Shown piece after piece: positions 54,139-62,577 of a stretch of 64,000 nucleotides of DNA. Source of the stretch: Halorhabdus utahensis DSM 12940 (lineage in GTDB: Archaea; Halobacteriota; Halobacteria; Halobacteriales; Haloarculaceae); assembly GCF_000023945.1 (NCBI RefSeq), contig NC_013158.1, positions 2,914,001 to 2,978,000 on the forward strand, read 5' to 3'. The translations under genes and the position numbers were made by a program. Within the stretch, counting starts at the first letter, position 1; each line of letters opens with the position of its first letter. The notes beneath the pieces were generated by a model that was given only the letters and a program-made list of their open reading frames with translations, did no database searches and had not been told where the DNA came from.

Positions 54139-54574
54139 ATGCAATTACTATTCTTTGATACCTCTGCTCTGGCCGCTATATTACGAGGAGCCAGGTACCG
54201 AGACTGTCGATGAGTTACTTGAAGATAATCGTACAGTTGTCATATCTTCGCTCGCGGTCATCGAGACGCTTTCGGCGTTTCGTCGGAAGTACAACCGCGG
54301 GGAGATCGGAGAGAATGATATGAACGCGTTGTTGGCATCATTTTTTCGTGAAGCGCTAGACGACTTTGTTATTGTGCCCATGGATGAATCTATCCAGCAA
54401 TTCTCCTTTGACTTGATTCTGGAGGATGATTTGCGAACACTTGACAGTCTACAGCTATCTGCTGCACTCTCGACATCCGGTGAAGACATTGAAGTCGTGT
54501 TCGTATCGGCGGACAGGGAGCTCGTGTCTGTCGCCGACAATTGGGGACTCGGAACAGTCGTGCCGTCAAGCTGA
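54139..54574 (+). pseudogene. PIN-domain ribonuclease (VapC-like), frameshifted near its start
   Basis: ATG 54139 reads MQLLFFDTSALA, the expected N-terminus of a PIN domain with its first catalytic Asp. That frame ends soon after. The rest of the protein is in the +1 frame from about 54174 (LYYEEPGTETVDELL) and contains the later acidic residues (ISSLAVIETLSAF, LRTLDSLQL, FVSADRE) and the rest of the fold. The join falls within about 54160-54176 and is explained by loss of two bases or gain of one. As it stands no intact toxin can be made. A sequencing error is the other explanation. Confidence 0.72.
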
Positions 54575-54667
54575 CCCAAAATATCTCAACCATACTGTTC
54601 ATCTAATTAATATTTAACCGATCGACGACTTGTCTAACGTACGCTCACTGAGCGGACGAAAAGTGGA

Positions 54668-54674
54668 TTTATCT
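54668..54674 (+). promoter_or_regulatory. TATA-like element of thyX
   Basis: TTTATCT at 54668-54674 lies 23 bases before the ATG at 54698, the spacing of a leaderless haloarchaeal transcript. No Shine-Dalgarno site is seen. Confidence 0.45.
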
Positions 54675-54697
54675 ACCTGCCGGCCGGCCGAGTCTAC

Positions 54698-55447
54698 ATG
54701 GACGTTCAGTTGCTCGAAGCCACCGAAGATCCCGAGGAACTCATCTGTACGGCCGCCCGAAACGATTACCTCTCGGAGTTCGTCGGCGACAGTTCCTTCG
54801 AAGAGATCATGGATTCCGTCGGTGGCGACACCCTCGATGAAAAGAAGGAGACGATCATCCACCACTTGCTCGAACACGGTCACTACGGCCCCTTCGAGCA
54901 TCCCCACGCCACCTTCGCTATCGAGGGCGTCAGCCGCTCGTGTATGGCACAGATCACGCGCCATCGTCACGTCACCTTCGACATCCAGTCGATGCGGTAC
55001 GTCTCCTTCGACGAGAAAAACCCGGAGCCGGGCGAGGCGGTCGTCGAAATCCCTGGCCTCTCCGATCCTGGCCTGACTGGCCGAAATGCCGACTTCGCCG
55101 CGGAATACGAGGGCCTCGACGACGAAGCCGTCCTGGAGAAACGGGAGAACGCCTACCGGGACGCGCTGCAACAGTCGTTCGAATCGTATCGCGAACTCCT
55201 GGACCTCGGCGTGCCGGCCCAGGATGCCCGGATGGTGTTGCCGATCGGCACGAAGGTCAACATCGTGATGACGATGAACGCCCGGATGTTGATGCATATC
55301 GGGGACATGCGCGCCGCGGCCGATGCCCAGTGGGAGATCCGGGAGATGACCGAAGACATTCTGGACCTTGCCGCCGAGTGGGCACCGATCACCTTCGCAT
55401 ACTACAACGAACACATGAAAAACCGCAAGAACCGGCTCGCACCCTGA
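54698..55447 (+). CDS. thyX: FAD-dependent thymidylate synthase ThyX
   Basis: 249 residues. It makes dTMP from dUMP with methylene-tetrahydrofolate and reduced FAD. The ThyX signature RHRHVTFDIQSMRY (RHR-x7-S) is intact, followed by AQDARMVLPIGTKVNIVMTMNARMLMH, which carries the substrate-contacting residues near residues 190-210. The gene product is a cytoplasmic flavoenzyme and is somewhat longer at the N-terminus than bacterial forms, as in other haloarchaea. A leaderless promoter is visible. The actin-like gene follows after 81 bases, with its own promoter. Confidence 0.95.
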   Translation: MDVQLLEATEDPEELICTAARNDYLSEFVGDSSFEEIMDSVGGDTLDEKKETIIHHLLEHGHYGPFEHPHATFAIEGVSRSCMAQITRHRHVTFDIQSMRYVSFDEKNPEPGEAVVEIPGLSDPGLTGRNADFAAEYEGLDDEAVLEKRENAYRDALQQSFESYRELLDLGVPAQDARMVLPIGTKVNIVMTMNARMLMHIGDMRAAADAQWEIREMTEDILDLAAEWAPITFAYYNEHMKNRKNRLAP

Positions 55448-55486
55448 TTGTTCGGCACCCGACGCCAGTATCGTTCCTGAGACCAG

Positions 55487-55508
55487 CGACAGTAAGTATA
55501 TACTGTCG
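55487..55508 (+). promoter_or_regulatory. Inverted repeat wrapped around the TATA box of the actin-like gene
   Basis: CGACAGTA (55487-55494), a six-base spacer AGTATA, then TACTGTCG (55501-55508) is a perfect repeat with eight-base arms. The spacer and the right arm start include the TATA-like AGTATATA at 55495-55502, 26 bases before ATG 55529. A bound repressor would cover the TATA box. A leaderless start follows. Confidence 0.55.
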
Positions 55509-55528
55509 GAAAGTGAAGCCGGCAGCGT

Positions 55529-56653
55529 ATGAGTGACGACGACGAAACCGACGACGATCCGCCATCTGACGCCGAGGAAACGACTGACGAATCGGCCGAC
55601 GCCACGGACGAGTCGACTGACGAAGACGCCGAGACGTTGCCTGTCGGCGTCAAACTCGGTAGTACGCGGACTGTCATCTCCTATCCCGGCGACGACGGCG
55701 AGATGGAAACGATCCGGACGTTGACCTGTCTGGCCACGTACGAGGATGCGCTCACTGGCGAGGAACGCGTCCTCTACGGTGAGGAAGCCGCCGAAGAGTA
55801 TCCCGATCGCGTTCAGTTCATGCTCCGGTCGGGGCTGCCCGAGGACGAGGACGGCGCAGCCCTGACCGAGCGCTTCTTCGAGTCGCTTGTCGAAGTACAC
55901 GACATCCCCGAGGACAGCGGCGTCGTCTACGCCATCCCGACCATCGACAACGAGGCAGGACTGGCCAACCTCCGGTCGGTCGTCGAGAACAGCGCCATCG
56001 GCGGGGCTTTCATCGAAAGCTATCCCGAGTCACTGTGCGGCGCGATCCCCGCCTTCGGCGACGATCTCGAGGCCATCAACGAGATCTTCATCGCGATCAA
56101 CATGGGCTCGACGAACCTCGAAGCCTCCGCCTACCGGCGGGGCGAACAACTCGCGCCGTTTACCACCGGCGCGGTGACCGGCAACGAAGTCGACAGACAG
56201 ATCACGAATTACGTCGAGGCAGAGACCCAGGGCCGAGTCAACATCGACACCCAGACGGCCCGTGAATACAAAGAGGAACACGCCGACTTCGAGGGCTTCG
56301 AGCCGTTTACGGACGTCATCCAGCAACCGGGCGGTGGCTCCCACGAGTTCACGATCGAGCGCAGCGTCATGGACGCCGTTGACGAGTATGTCGACGAGGT
56401 GGTCGACGAGTTCGCCAACACGTTCCTGCCCGAACTCGCCAACGACCACATGAAGGTCTATCAACTCGCGCTCGATCGCCCGATCGTCCTGACCGGCGGG
56501 ATGGCCTGCATTCCCGGGATCGTCGATGAATTTGCCGAGCGAGTGAGCGAGGCGCTGAATCGTGACGTCGAAGTGATCGCCTCCGAGAACCCGGATCTGG
56601 CCGCGACTGTCGGTGCCCAGCGGATCGCTACGAGACTCGCTGACTCTCAGTAA
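55529..56653 (+). CDS. Actin-like ATPase-fold protein (MreB/salactin-like)
   Basis: 374 residues. A strongly acidic, low-complexity tail (1-37) precedes an ASKHA fold. Phosphate-1 reads GVKLGSTRTVIS (K42 where MreB has Asp), phosphate-2 reads AINMGSTNLEAS (N191 where MreB has Asp), and the adenosine motif is TGGMACIPG near residue 322. Salactin, a haloarchaeal filament-forming actin homologue, is the closest known candidate, named from memory. The replaced aspartates may alter hydrolysis. Neighbours are thyX and a long gap. Possible role: filament or chromosome-linked function; not proven. Confidence 0.75.
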   Translation: MSDDDETDDDPPSDAEETTDESADATDESTDEDAETLPVGVKLGSTRTVISYPGDDGEMETIRTLTCLATYEDALTGEERVLYGEEAAEEYPDRVQFMLRSGLPEDEDGAALTERFFESLVEVHDIPEDSGVVYAIPTIDNEAGLANLRSVVENSAIGGAFIESYPESLCGAIPAFGDDLEAINEIFIAINMGSTNLEASAYRRGEQLAPFTTGAVTGNEVDRQITNYVEAETQGRVNIDTQTAREYKEEHADFEGFEPFTDVIQQPGGGSHEFTIERSVMDAVDEYVDEVVDEFANTFLPELANDHMKVYQLALDRPIVLTGGMACIPGIVDEFAERVSEALNRDVEVIASENPDLAATVGAQRIATRLADSQ

Positions 56654-57071
56654 CGTTCTCTTCGCTTTCGTCTGATTTCCCCGCACTCCAGCACGCGAGC
56701 CACGATTCGATCGGTGGCGGCTCGTCCCCTGCATCGTCGGATGCTGGCCGATCACGGCCCGCCCATTCGAATACCGACCGCCAACTGCCCGACGACCGGG
56801 AACTGTTGCCCTGAGCCGAACCGAGTTCCGCCGGGAGTGAGAGTGCAAGCCGAGGCATTGACCGTAAGATTTCGACACGGGCTACGTAAATGCCAGTCAG
56901 ACGTTCGTCAGTCGCTCGACGCACGGCGTCCCAGCCGGCCGCTGACTCTGTTCCATCGACCCCGAGCCAAACGATCGCTCAAACAATGGGGGTCCCCGGC
57001 CGGATCCGTCTCTCACCATTACCGTTCCATTCCCCTCATCATTTATTACAGTCCGACGTGAATGCGGATCC
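56654..57071. promoter_or_regulatory. 418-base gap with a leaderless promoter for the PH-domain gene
   Basis: No gene is supported in this GC-rich stretch. The short frames in it have neither acidic composition nor a recognisable domain. TTTATTA at 57042-57048 is a TATA-like element 23 bases before ATG 57072. Nothing else stands out. Confidence 0.4.
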
Positions 57072-59051
57072 ATGGCAACCGACGACGAGGGGATCGTCGG
57101 CGAAGAACTACTGACCAAGACCGGGAGTGGAGGGCTATTCAGCAGTGGGTATCTCGCCGGAGAGCCGATCGAATCGTATCTCGACCCCAGCGAACAGCCA
57201 CGGGTCGTCTTCGCAACCGACGGTCGAGGCATCATCGAGGAGAGTCCTCGCGGCCAGACCACGTACGAACCAGGATCGGACTATCGAACGCTGGGGGCCC
57301 TGACGACCCGTCGCGTCATCCTCGTCGTCGGCGGTGGGGCAGCCGACGACGGTGACCGCTTCGTCGAGATCGATCTGACCGAGATCGACCATGTCGAGAC
57401 GGATTCGGAATCGCGGCGGTCGGTCCTCCGGATGTGGGTCGGCGATCACGTCTGGGAACTCTCGCCCGAGACGACCGACCTCCAGACCATCGAAACGTAT
57501 CTCTCGGCGGCGTCCCAGACTCGAATCCGGTTTGACCGGTTGCTCGGGGACGCCAGAGACGCCATCGTCGACGTCGCCCGATACATACGGTCCGGGCAGT
57601 TGGAGTCCGCCGCGGATGCACTCGACCGGGCTGACCGATCGCTCCACGATGCGAGTGAGGCAGCCGAATCCTTCCCTGCGGATGTCCCGGCGATGTCCGA
57701 TCGGCTCGAAACCCACCGTGATCGGTACCGGACAGAGCAACGGCGCTTGTTACTGGCTCGCGTCGAAGACATGCGTGCGCGTGCCCGGGAGAAGTGGCGG
57801 GCGGCGGCCTACGAGCAGGCCGCCGACCGCTATCAGCGAGCGTCCGAAGCCTGTGAGACCTTGCTTGATCGGGGCGACCTCCCGCCGGCGGTAACCGCGG
57901 AACTTCGTGAGACCCGTTCCGGCATCGAACGCGACCTCGATCGGCTCAGTGTCGCCCCGCTGGAAGTCGCACGGACATATCATCGCGTAGCGATGGATGC
58001 GTCGCTTCCCGAGGACCGTGCCGAGCGCTTCCGGACGGCGTACGAACGTTACCGGACAGTGCTCGAACTGGACTGGGGACGGCCGAATCCACGTTTTGCC
58101 GGTGAGACCGATGTGATCATTGATCGACTGGCGACGATCGCGTCCGCGTTGCTGACCGCGCGCTCGCGAGCGGCCGCCCAACACCGACGGGTCGCAATCC
58201 GACTCACGCGGATCGGAGCCACCGCCAGCGCTGGGGCGGCGTATGCCGACGCTCGGGACCACCTCGAGGCGGCAATCGAGACAGCGCGGGAGCTGGACCC
58301 GGACGCTCTGGAGGCGTTCCGCGAGCGGCTCCAGGTCGTCGAGGATCGGATCGAATCGGTCCCGGAAGACGACGATCGGGGCGGGAGCGCTGACCACGTG
58401 TTGGGGGACGTCGCCACCCCGATCCGTCCACTTGCCGACGGCGAACCCTGCGATATTCGGCCGGTTCGAACGGAGGAGGTGCTCCCGGCCGTCCCCAAAC
58501 GTCCCGCCGATGGTGATACCACACTTGCCGTTGGGACTCCCACGGACGAGCCTCCTCGCACGTTGGCTGTCCGCCAGCCGTATCAGGATTGTAATGGGAC
58601 GCTTGCTGTTCCACACGCCATTTTCACGCCACGAACCGGGTTCGTTCAGCAGGTTCAGACACTTCAGGACGCAGCACTCATCGACAGCGTGCGGACGATC
58701 TGGGAAGCACTCGGCTGGACGGTCGAACGGACCGATTCCGAAGACATGGCACTGCTGGGGACGAGACCGGATGCCGCGACCAGGTTGCGCTTGCGGATTC
58801 GTCGTCGCGGGGACCCAGTCGATCCATCGGTTGTCAGCGACCTCGCGCCGGATCGAGACGGACCCGAAAGCGATCTCTGTCCAGTACTCGTGACGACCGA
58901 TCCCGTCCAGCCAGCGGCCTACGAGACCGCGGCCTCGGCCGGTGTCACGATCGTCGATCGGCACCGTCTGGCCGACCTCTGGTATCTGACGACGGAGAGA
59001 GCTGACAGGACGGGCGACGAGCAGGAGCGCGAAGCGCCCCCGCCCTCTTGA
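57072..59051 (+). CDS. PH-like, helical-repeat and degenerate Mrr-like nuclease domain protein
   Basis: 659 residues. Residues about 25-155 look like a bacterial PH domain (GALTTRRVILVVGGG, FVEIDLTEIDHVE). Residues about 165-440 are helical, with TPR-like segments (YEQAADRYQRASEACETLL, TAYERYRTVLELDW, AAYADARDHLEAAIETAREL). Residues about 530-640 resemble an Mrr-type nuclease end: RTIWEALGWTVERTDSEDMALL, then PVLVTTDPVQPAAYETAASA and GVTIVDRHRLADLW. In active Mrr domains a D-(E/Q)-x-K pair lies between; here RLRLRIRR has no such pair, so the nuclease is probably inactive or a binding domain. It may cooperate with the alkyltransferase-like gene downstream. Confidence 0.6.
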   Translation: MATDDEGIVGEELLTKTGSGGLFSSGYLAGEPIESYLDPSEQPRVVFATDGRGIIEESPRGQTTYEPGSDYRTLGALTTRRVILVVGGGAADDGDRFVEIDLTEIDHVETDSESRRSVLRMWVGDHVWELSPETTDLQTIETYLSAASQTRIRFDRLLGDARDAIVDVARYIRSGQLESAADALDRADRSLHDASEAAESFPADVPAMSDRLETHRDRYRTEQRRLLLARVEDMRARAREKWRAAAYEQAADRYQRASEACETLLDRGDLPPAVTAELRETRSGIERDLDRLSVAPLEVARTYHRVAMDASLPEDRAERFRTAYERYRTVLELDWGRPNPRFAGETDVIIDRLATIASALLTARSRAAAQHRRVAIRLTRIGATASAGAAYADARDHLEAAIETARELDPDALEAFRERLQVVEDRIESVPEDDDRGGSADHVLGDVATPIRPLADGEPCDIRPVRTEEVLPAVPKRPADGDTTLAVGTPTDEPPRTLAVRQPYQDCNGTLAVPHAIFTPRTGFVQQVQTLQDAALIDSVRTIWEALGWTVERTDSEDMALLGTRPDAATRLRLRIRRRGDPVDPSVVSDLAPDRDGPESDLCPVLVTTDPVQPAAYETAASAGVTIVDRHRLADLWYLTTERADRTGDEQEREAPPPS

Positions 59052-59126
59052 CTCTGGTGGGAACCCTCGCCGGTCGCCATCGACGTGACGGACATCTTCA
59101 AGTCGGTGTCGGTCGTTCGGGAGGAT

Positions 59127-59591
59127 ATGGACGAACCAGCCGGCATCTACGCCCGGAGAATCGACTATCTCGACCGAGATGTCCAGCTCGGCGTCGCCGG
59201 CGACCGGGTGATCGCGGTCTCGTTCCCGGAGACGCCGGCTGCCGACGCCGGGGACGACCACCCACTCCTGGACCGGATCGAGGCCTACTTCGAGGGGGAG
59301 ACAGTTGCGTTCGAATCGACGACGGTGGCGCTGACGATGGCGAGCGACCATCGCGAGGTCCTGGAGACGCTGCGGTCGATCCCGTATGGTGAGGGCATCA
59401 CCGTCGAGCAACTCGTACGGATGACGCCGGGACTCGATCCAGATTCTGACGAGGACATCCGTCTCGTGCGCACGGCACTCGCGGAAAATCCAGCCCCACT
59501 CCTGCTCCCCGACCACCGGGTTCGAGACGGTCCAAGCGCCGCGCCGCCAGCGGTCGAGCAGAAACTGCGCTCGATCGAAGGGCTGGCCTGA
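59127..59591 (+). CDS. Alkyltransferase-like (MGMT-fold) protein lacking the acceptor cysteine
   Basis: 154 residues from ATG 59127 with GGGAGG just before it; a GTG at 59085 would add 14 residues. The N-terminal domain is short. The DNA-binding domain has IPYGEGITVEQLVRM, similar to the MGMT helix-turn-helix, followed by LVRTALAENPAPLLLPDHRV. In MGMT that segment is NP-x-P-x-x-x-PCHRV: here the acceptor Cys is D129, so no alkyl transfer is possible. Alkyltransferase-like proteins recognise O6-alkylguanine and recruit repair. A functional link to the preceding gene is inferred from proximity. Confidence 0.68.
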   Translation: MDEPAGIYARRIDYLDRDVQLGVAGDRVIAVSFPETPAADAGDDHPLLDRIEAYFEGETVAFESTTVALTMASDHREVLETLRSIPYGEGITVEQLVRMTPGLDPDSDEDIRLVRTALAENPAPLLLPDHRVRDGPSAAPPAVEQKLRSIEGLA

Positions 59592-59722
59592 GGGAGTGAT
59601 CTGCGAACTGGGCTGCGATCACCGGGGCGACTCCGGGTGACGTCGGTGGTCGTCTGCGATTCGGACCCGTTCGTATCGGCGAGAAAACGAAAAAGCCTCG
59701 ACCCACTTGGACGGCGACGGCG

Positions 59723-60943
59723 CTACGAATCGCCGGTCGGGGTGGCTTCATGCGGCGTCGTCTGCCAGTGAACCGATTCGTCGTCGATGTCGATCGCATA
59801 GACGTTTCCAGCGGCGTCGCCGACGTAACACAGGCCGTCTTCGACTGCCGGTGGGGAACCCATTTCTAATTCGCCTTCGCTCTCGACGGTGAAGGAGATT
59901 TCAGACGCCAGCGTCTCCTCCTCGGTGTCCAACACGTGGAGCCGCCCGGTATTGAACGTATAGTCGTACGTGGCGACGTAGAGGGTTCCATCGTCGAGAA
60001 GAAGGCCTGCAGGATCACCAGTGATGCTTTCTCCCCAGGCTTTCGACCCCATGGCCGGGTCGAACGCCACGACCTCGGACGGGTTAGACGTGCAAGTATA
60101 CACCCGGTCGGCGACGGCGATGTCTTGGGGGGTGCCGTTGCTCTCGCCGGTCCACTCGACGTCCCCGGTATCGAACGAGAGTGCCTTGACGCCGGTTGTG
60201 GCCGCCACGTACAGCCAGTCGCTATCGGTCGCTAGCGGGTCATTTGTATACTCGATCGGATCGCTCGTCCAGTAGGTCTCCTGGGCGGCCAGGTCGAGCG
60301 CGAACACCCCTCGTCGATTGGTGGCGAAGAGGGCGCCGTCCATCACGACCGGTTCCGTGATGAAAAGAGAGCCTTGATCGAACGTGTGCGACCAGTTCTG
60401 AGCGCCGTCCTCGGTCGCGAGCGTGTGGACGCCATCGTCAAGTGCCGCGTAGTGCACAACGTCGTCTCGCACCACCGGCGTGTTGAGCGGCATGCCGCTC
60501 ACGTCGGTCTCCCAGATGGCCTCCCCGCTGTGACGGTCGACTGCGTATGCGGTTCCGTTACTCTCCCGGATCTCGTTGGAGGTCGCCCCCGGACCGTAAT
60601 CGCCGGTGTAGACGACGTCGCCTGTGACGGTCGGGGCTTGCACCGTTCCGTCCATTTCGAACCGCCACTCGACGGATCCGCTCTCGCGGTCGAGCGCGTA
60701 CAGATCGCCGTGCGTTTCGACGACGTACACCAGATCGCCGGCGACCACCGGTCTTCCCTGGATGTTCCGTCTTATCGACGCGATATAAGACTCGCTGTTC
60801 CTCCACGAGGTTTCGGTCCCCGTTTCGGTTGGTGTATCAGTAGTTTCATTCTCCGACCCCCCGAACACACTCGAACAACCGGCGACGCCGATTGTTGCGA
60901 CGGCGACCCCACTTCGTCGGAGGAAGCTTCTTCGTGTTGCCAT
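59723..60943 (-). CDS. Tat-exported lipoprotein with PQQ-like beta-propeller
   Basis: 406 residues from ATG 60943. TRRSFLRRSGVAVATIGVAGC is a twin-arginine signal with a lipobox ending in Cys. A Thr/Glu-rich linker follows, then a PQQ/quinoprotein-like propeller of repeated blades with W motifs: GSVEWRFEMDG, GEAIWETDVSG, GDVEWTGESNG, ESVHWQTTP. The blades are typical of scaffold proteins, not necessarily of a dehydrogenase, as no catalytic Asp/Cys ring is evident. It is anchored outside the membrane and probably binds partners or ligands. Confidence 0.88.
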   Translation of the reverse strand: MATRRSFLRRSGVAVATIGVAGCSSVFGGSENETTDTPTETGTETSWRNSESYIASIRRNIQGRPVVAGDLVYVVETHGDLYALDRESGSVEWRFEMDGTVQAPTVTGDVVYTGDYGPGATSNEIRESNGTAYAVDRHSGEAIWETDVSGMPLNTPVVRDDVVHYAALDDGVHTLATEDGAQNWSHTFDQGSLFITEPVVMDGALFATNRRGVFALDLAAQETYWTSDPIEYTNDPLATDSDWLYVAATTGVKALSFDTGDVEWTGESNGTPQDIAVADRVYTCTSNPSEVVAFDPAMGSKAWGESITGDPAGLLLDDGTLYVATYDYTFNTGRLHVLDTEEETLASEISFTVESEGELEMGSPPAVEDGLCYVGDAAGNVYAIDIDDESVHWQTTPHEATPTGDS

Positions 60944-61165
60944 ACAAGCAACGTAATGTCGATCCGATATAAATCCCTGGGACTGTGTGTTCCAGAAGAA
61001 TACCGTGACCCCGACTCCGGATGGTCGATCACGCCATTCCCGACAGACGGGCGCCAGCATCAATCCCCGCCGAACTCACAACGAAGTCGTTCCGGTTTGG
61101 TTCCCGTACCTCCGTTGTGGATCGCTATCACGAACTCTTAACTACCAGCGGTCGCAGCGACCGGC

Positions 61166-62542
61166 ATGGAAGCGGTGACTCGGCGTCAGGTCCTCGGATC
61201 GATCGGCGCAGTCGGGGTGGGCACGCTGGCTGGCTGTAATCAATCCGGGGAGGGGTCGGACTGTGGGTTGCGGGGGACGGCTGCCGAGGAGCCGACCGTG
61301 CAGGTCGAGGGGGAGTCATTGGTCGGTGACCCGTTTCTCGTTCGACTCGCTGGCTTTCAGTCGAATACTGACGTGACACTCACGTACAGCGCTGTGGACG
61401 GGAAGGACACCGAGTTCGAACTCGAGTCGACGCTGACGACGGACAATTCCGGCACCGTGGAGACGGACGCGTGCTCGCCGGGACGGAGTCGGATGATGCT
61501 CGACGAGCTCTCGCCGAAAGCGGACGACGGTCAGGACATATTCGTCGCTGGCTCCAAGCAGGTATTCCCGATCGATATCACCGCGAGCGTCGATGACAAG
61601 CAGGTCGCGTCCGCGCAAGCCGAGCGACGGTATCGCGATCTCGGGATCGCCGAAACGACGCTGCGGGTCGCCGACGATGGGATCGCCGGTCGCTACTTCA
61701 AGCCGCCCGGCGACGGGCCGTTCCCCGGCGTCGTCACGCTTCACGGATCCGGGGCAAACCGTACTGACAGGGAGAGTCAACTACTCGCGACGCAGGGCTA
61801 CGCCAGCCTCGCGCTCCAGTATTTCGGCACGGCGGGCGTCCCCGCGCAACTGATCGACGTACCACTCTCGTATTTTCAGGACGGAATTGAGTGGTTGCTC
61901 GATCGGCCAGCTGTCCGTTCCGAGGGTGTCGGCTTGGTAGGGGTTTCCCGCGGTGTCGAACCGGCGCTTTTCGCCGCCGCGGACTACGACGGCCCGACGG
62001 CAGTCGTGGGATATGCCGGCAGCGGGATCGCCTACTCGTCGCCGGATGCGCTGAACTGGGCGTCACCGTGGACGCGGAACGGGGAGCCGCTTCTCACCGA
62101 CGAGCGGTATCGTCGGCTCTTCAGGGTCGATTACGACTGTGGTGGCTCGTCGTGTGACTATACCGACCCGTCACAGGCGTGTGAATGGGTGAATTGCATG
62201 TACGAGACGATGGCGGACCGCGCGCCGGACGCGCTCGATATGGCCATGCCGGCCGTCGAGAACATCGACGGTCCGGTCCTGTTACACACCGGGAAAGCTG
62301 ATGAAATCTGGGCAGCGCCACGGTGGTCTGAGCTGCTCATCGCTCGGTTTGACGCTGCCGACTTCGAGAACGACTACGCCCACCACGTGTATTCCGGTGC
62401 CGGACACATCATCACGCTTCCATACTGGCCGTACCAGTCACTGTCGGACGATCGGTTCGGCGGGACACCGACGGCCAACAACCGTGCCGCGATAACCGCG
62501 TGGCCCCGCACCCTCGATCATCTCGATCAGGGGTTGCGATGA
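61166..62542 (+). CDS. Tat-exported lipoprotein of the acyl-CoA thioesterase/BAAT-like alpha/beta-hydrolase family
   Basis: 458 residues. The signal TRRQVLGSIGAVGVGTLAGC has the twin arginine and a lipobox Cys. Residues about 40-155 are an Ig-like domain, as at the N-terminus of BAAT thioesterases (GDPFLVRLAGFQSNTDVTLTY). The hydrolase domain shows nucleophile Ser in GVSRGVE, Asp in HTGKADEIW and His in SGAGHII, a complete triad. Located outside the cell, it may hydrolyse esters and not necessarily CoA thioesters. It is divergent from the propeller lipoprotein gene. Confidence 0.85.
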   Translation: MEAVTRRQVLGSIGAVGVGTLAGCNQSGEGSDCGLRGTAAEEPTVQVEGESLVGDPFLVRLAGFQSNTDVTLTYSAVDGKDTEFELESTLTTDNSGTVETDACSPGRSRMMLDELSPKADDGQDIFVAGSKQVFPIDITASVDDKQVASAQAERRYRDLGIAETTLRVADDGIAGRYFKPPGDGPFPGVVTLHGSGANRTDRESQLLATQGYASLALQYFGTAGVPAQLIDVPLSYFQDGIEWLLDRPAVRSEGVGLVGVSRGVEPALFAAADYDGPTAVVGYAGSGIAYSSPDALNWASPWTRNGEPLLTDERYRRLFRVDYDCGGSSCDYTDPSQACEWVNCMYETMADRAPDALDMAMPAVENIDGPVLLHTGKADEIWAAPRWSELLIARFDAADFENDYAHHVYSGAGHIITLPYWPYQSLSDDRFGGTPTANNRAAITAWPRTLDHLDQGLR

Positions 62543-62577
62543 TACGAAGTACGCCCAGCGGCGGGTGAGTGCCACAG

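Noticed and set aside
56628-56924. 98-codon frame after the actin-like gene
   Set aside because: Ser/Arg-rich, overlaps the end of the actin-like gene, no promoter or family match.
57750-59516. 588-codon frame antisense to the PH-helical-Mrr-like gene
   Set aside because: The sense protein has coherent helical and domain structure; the antisense product is Arg-rich and spans two genes.
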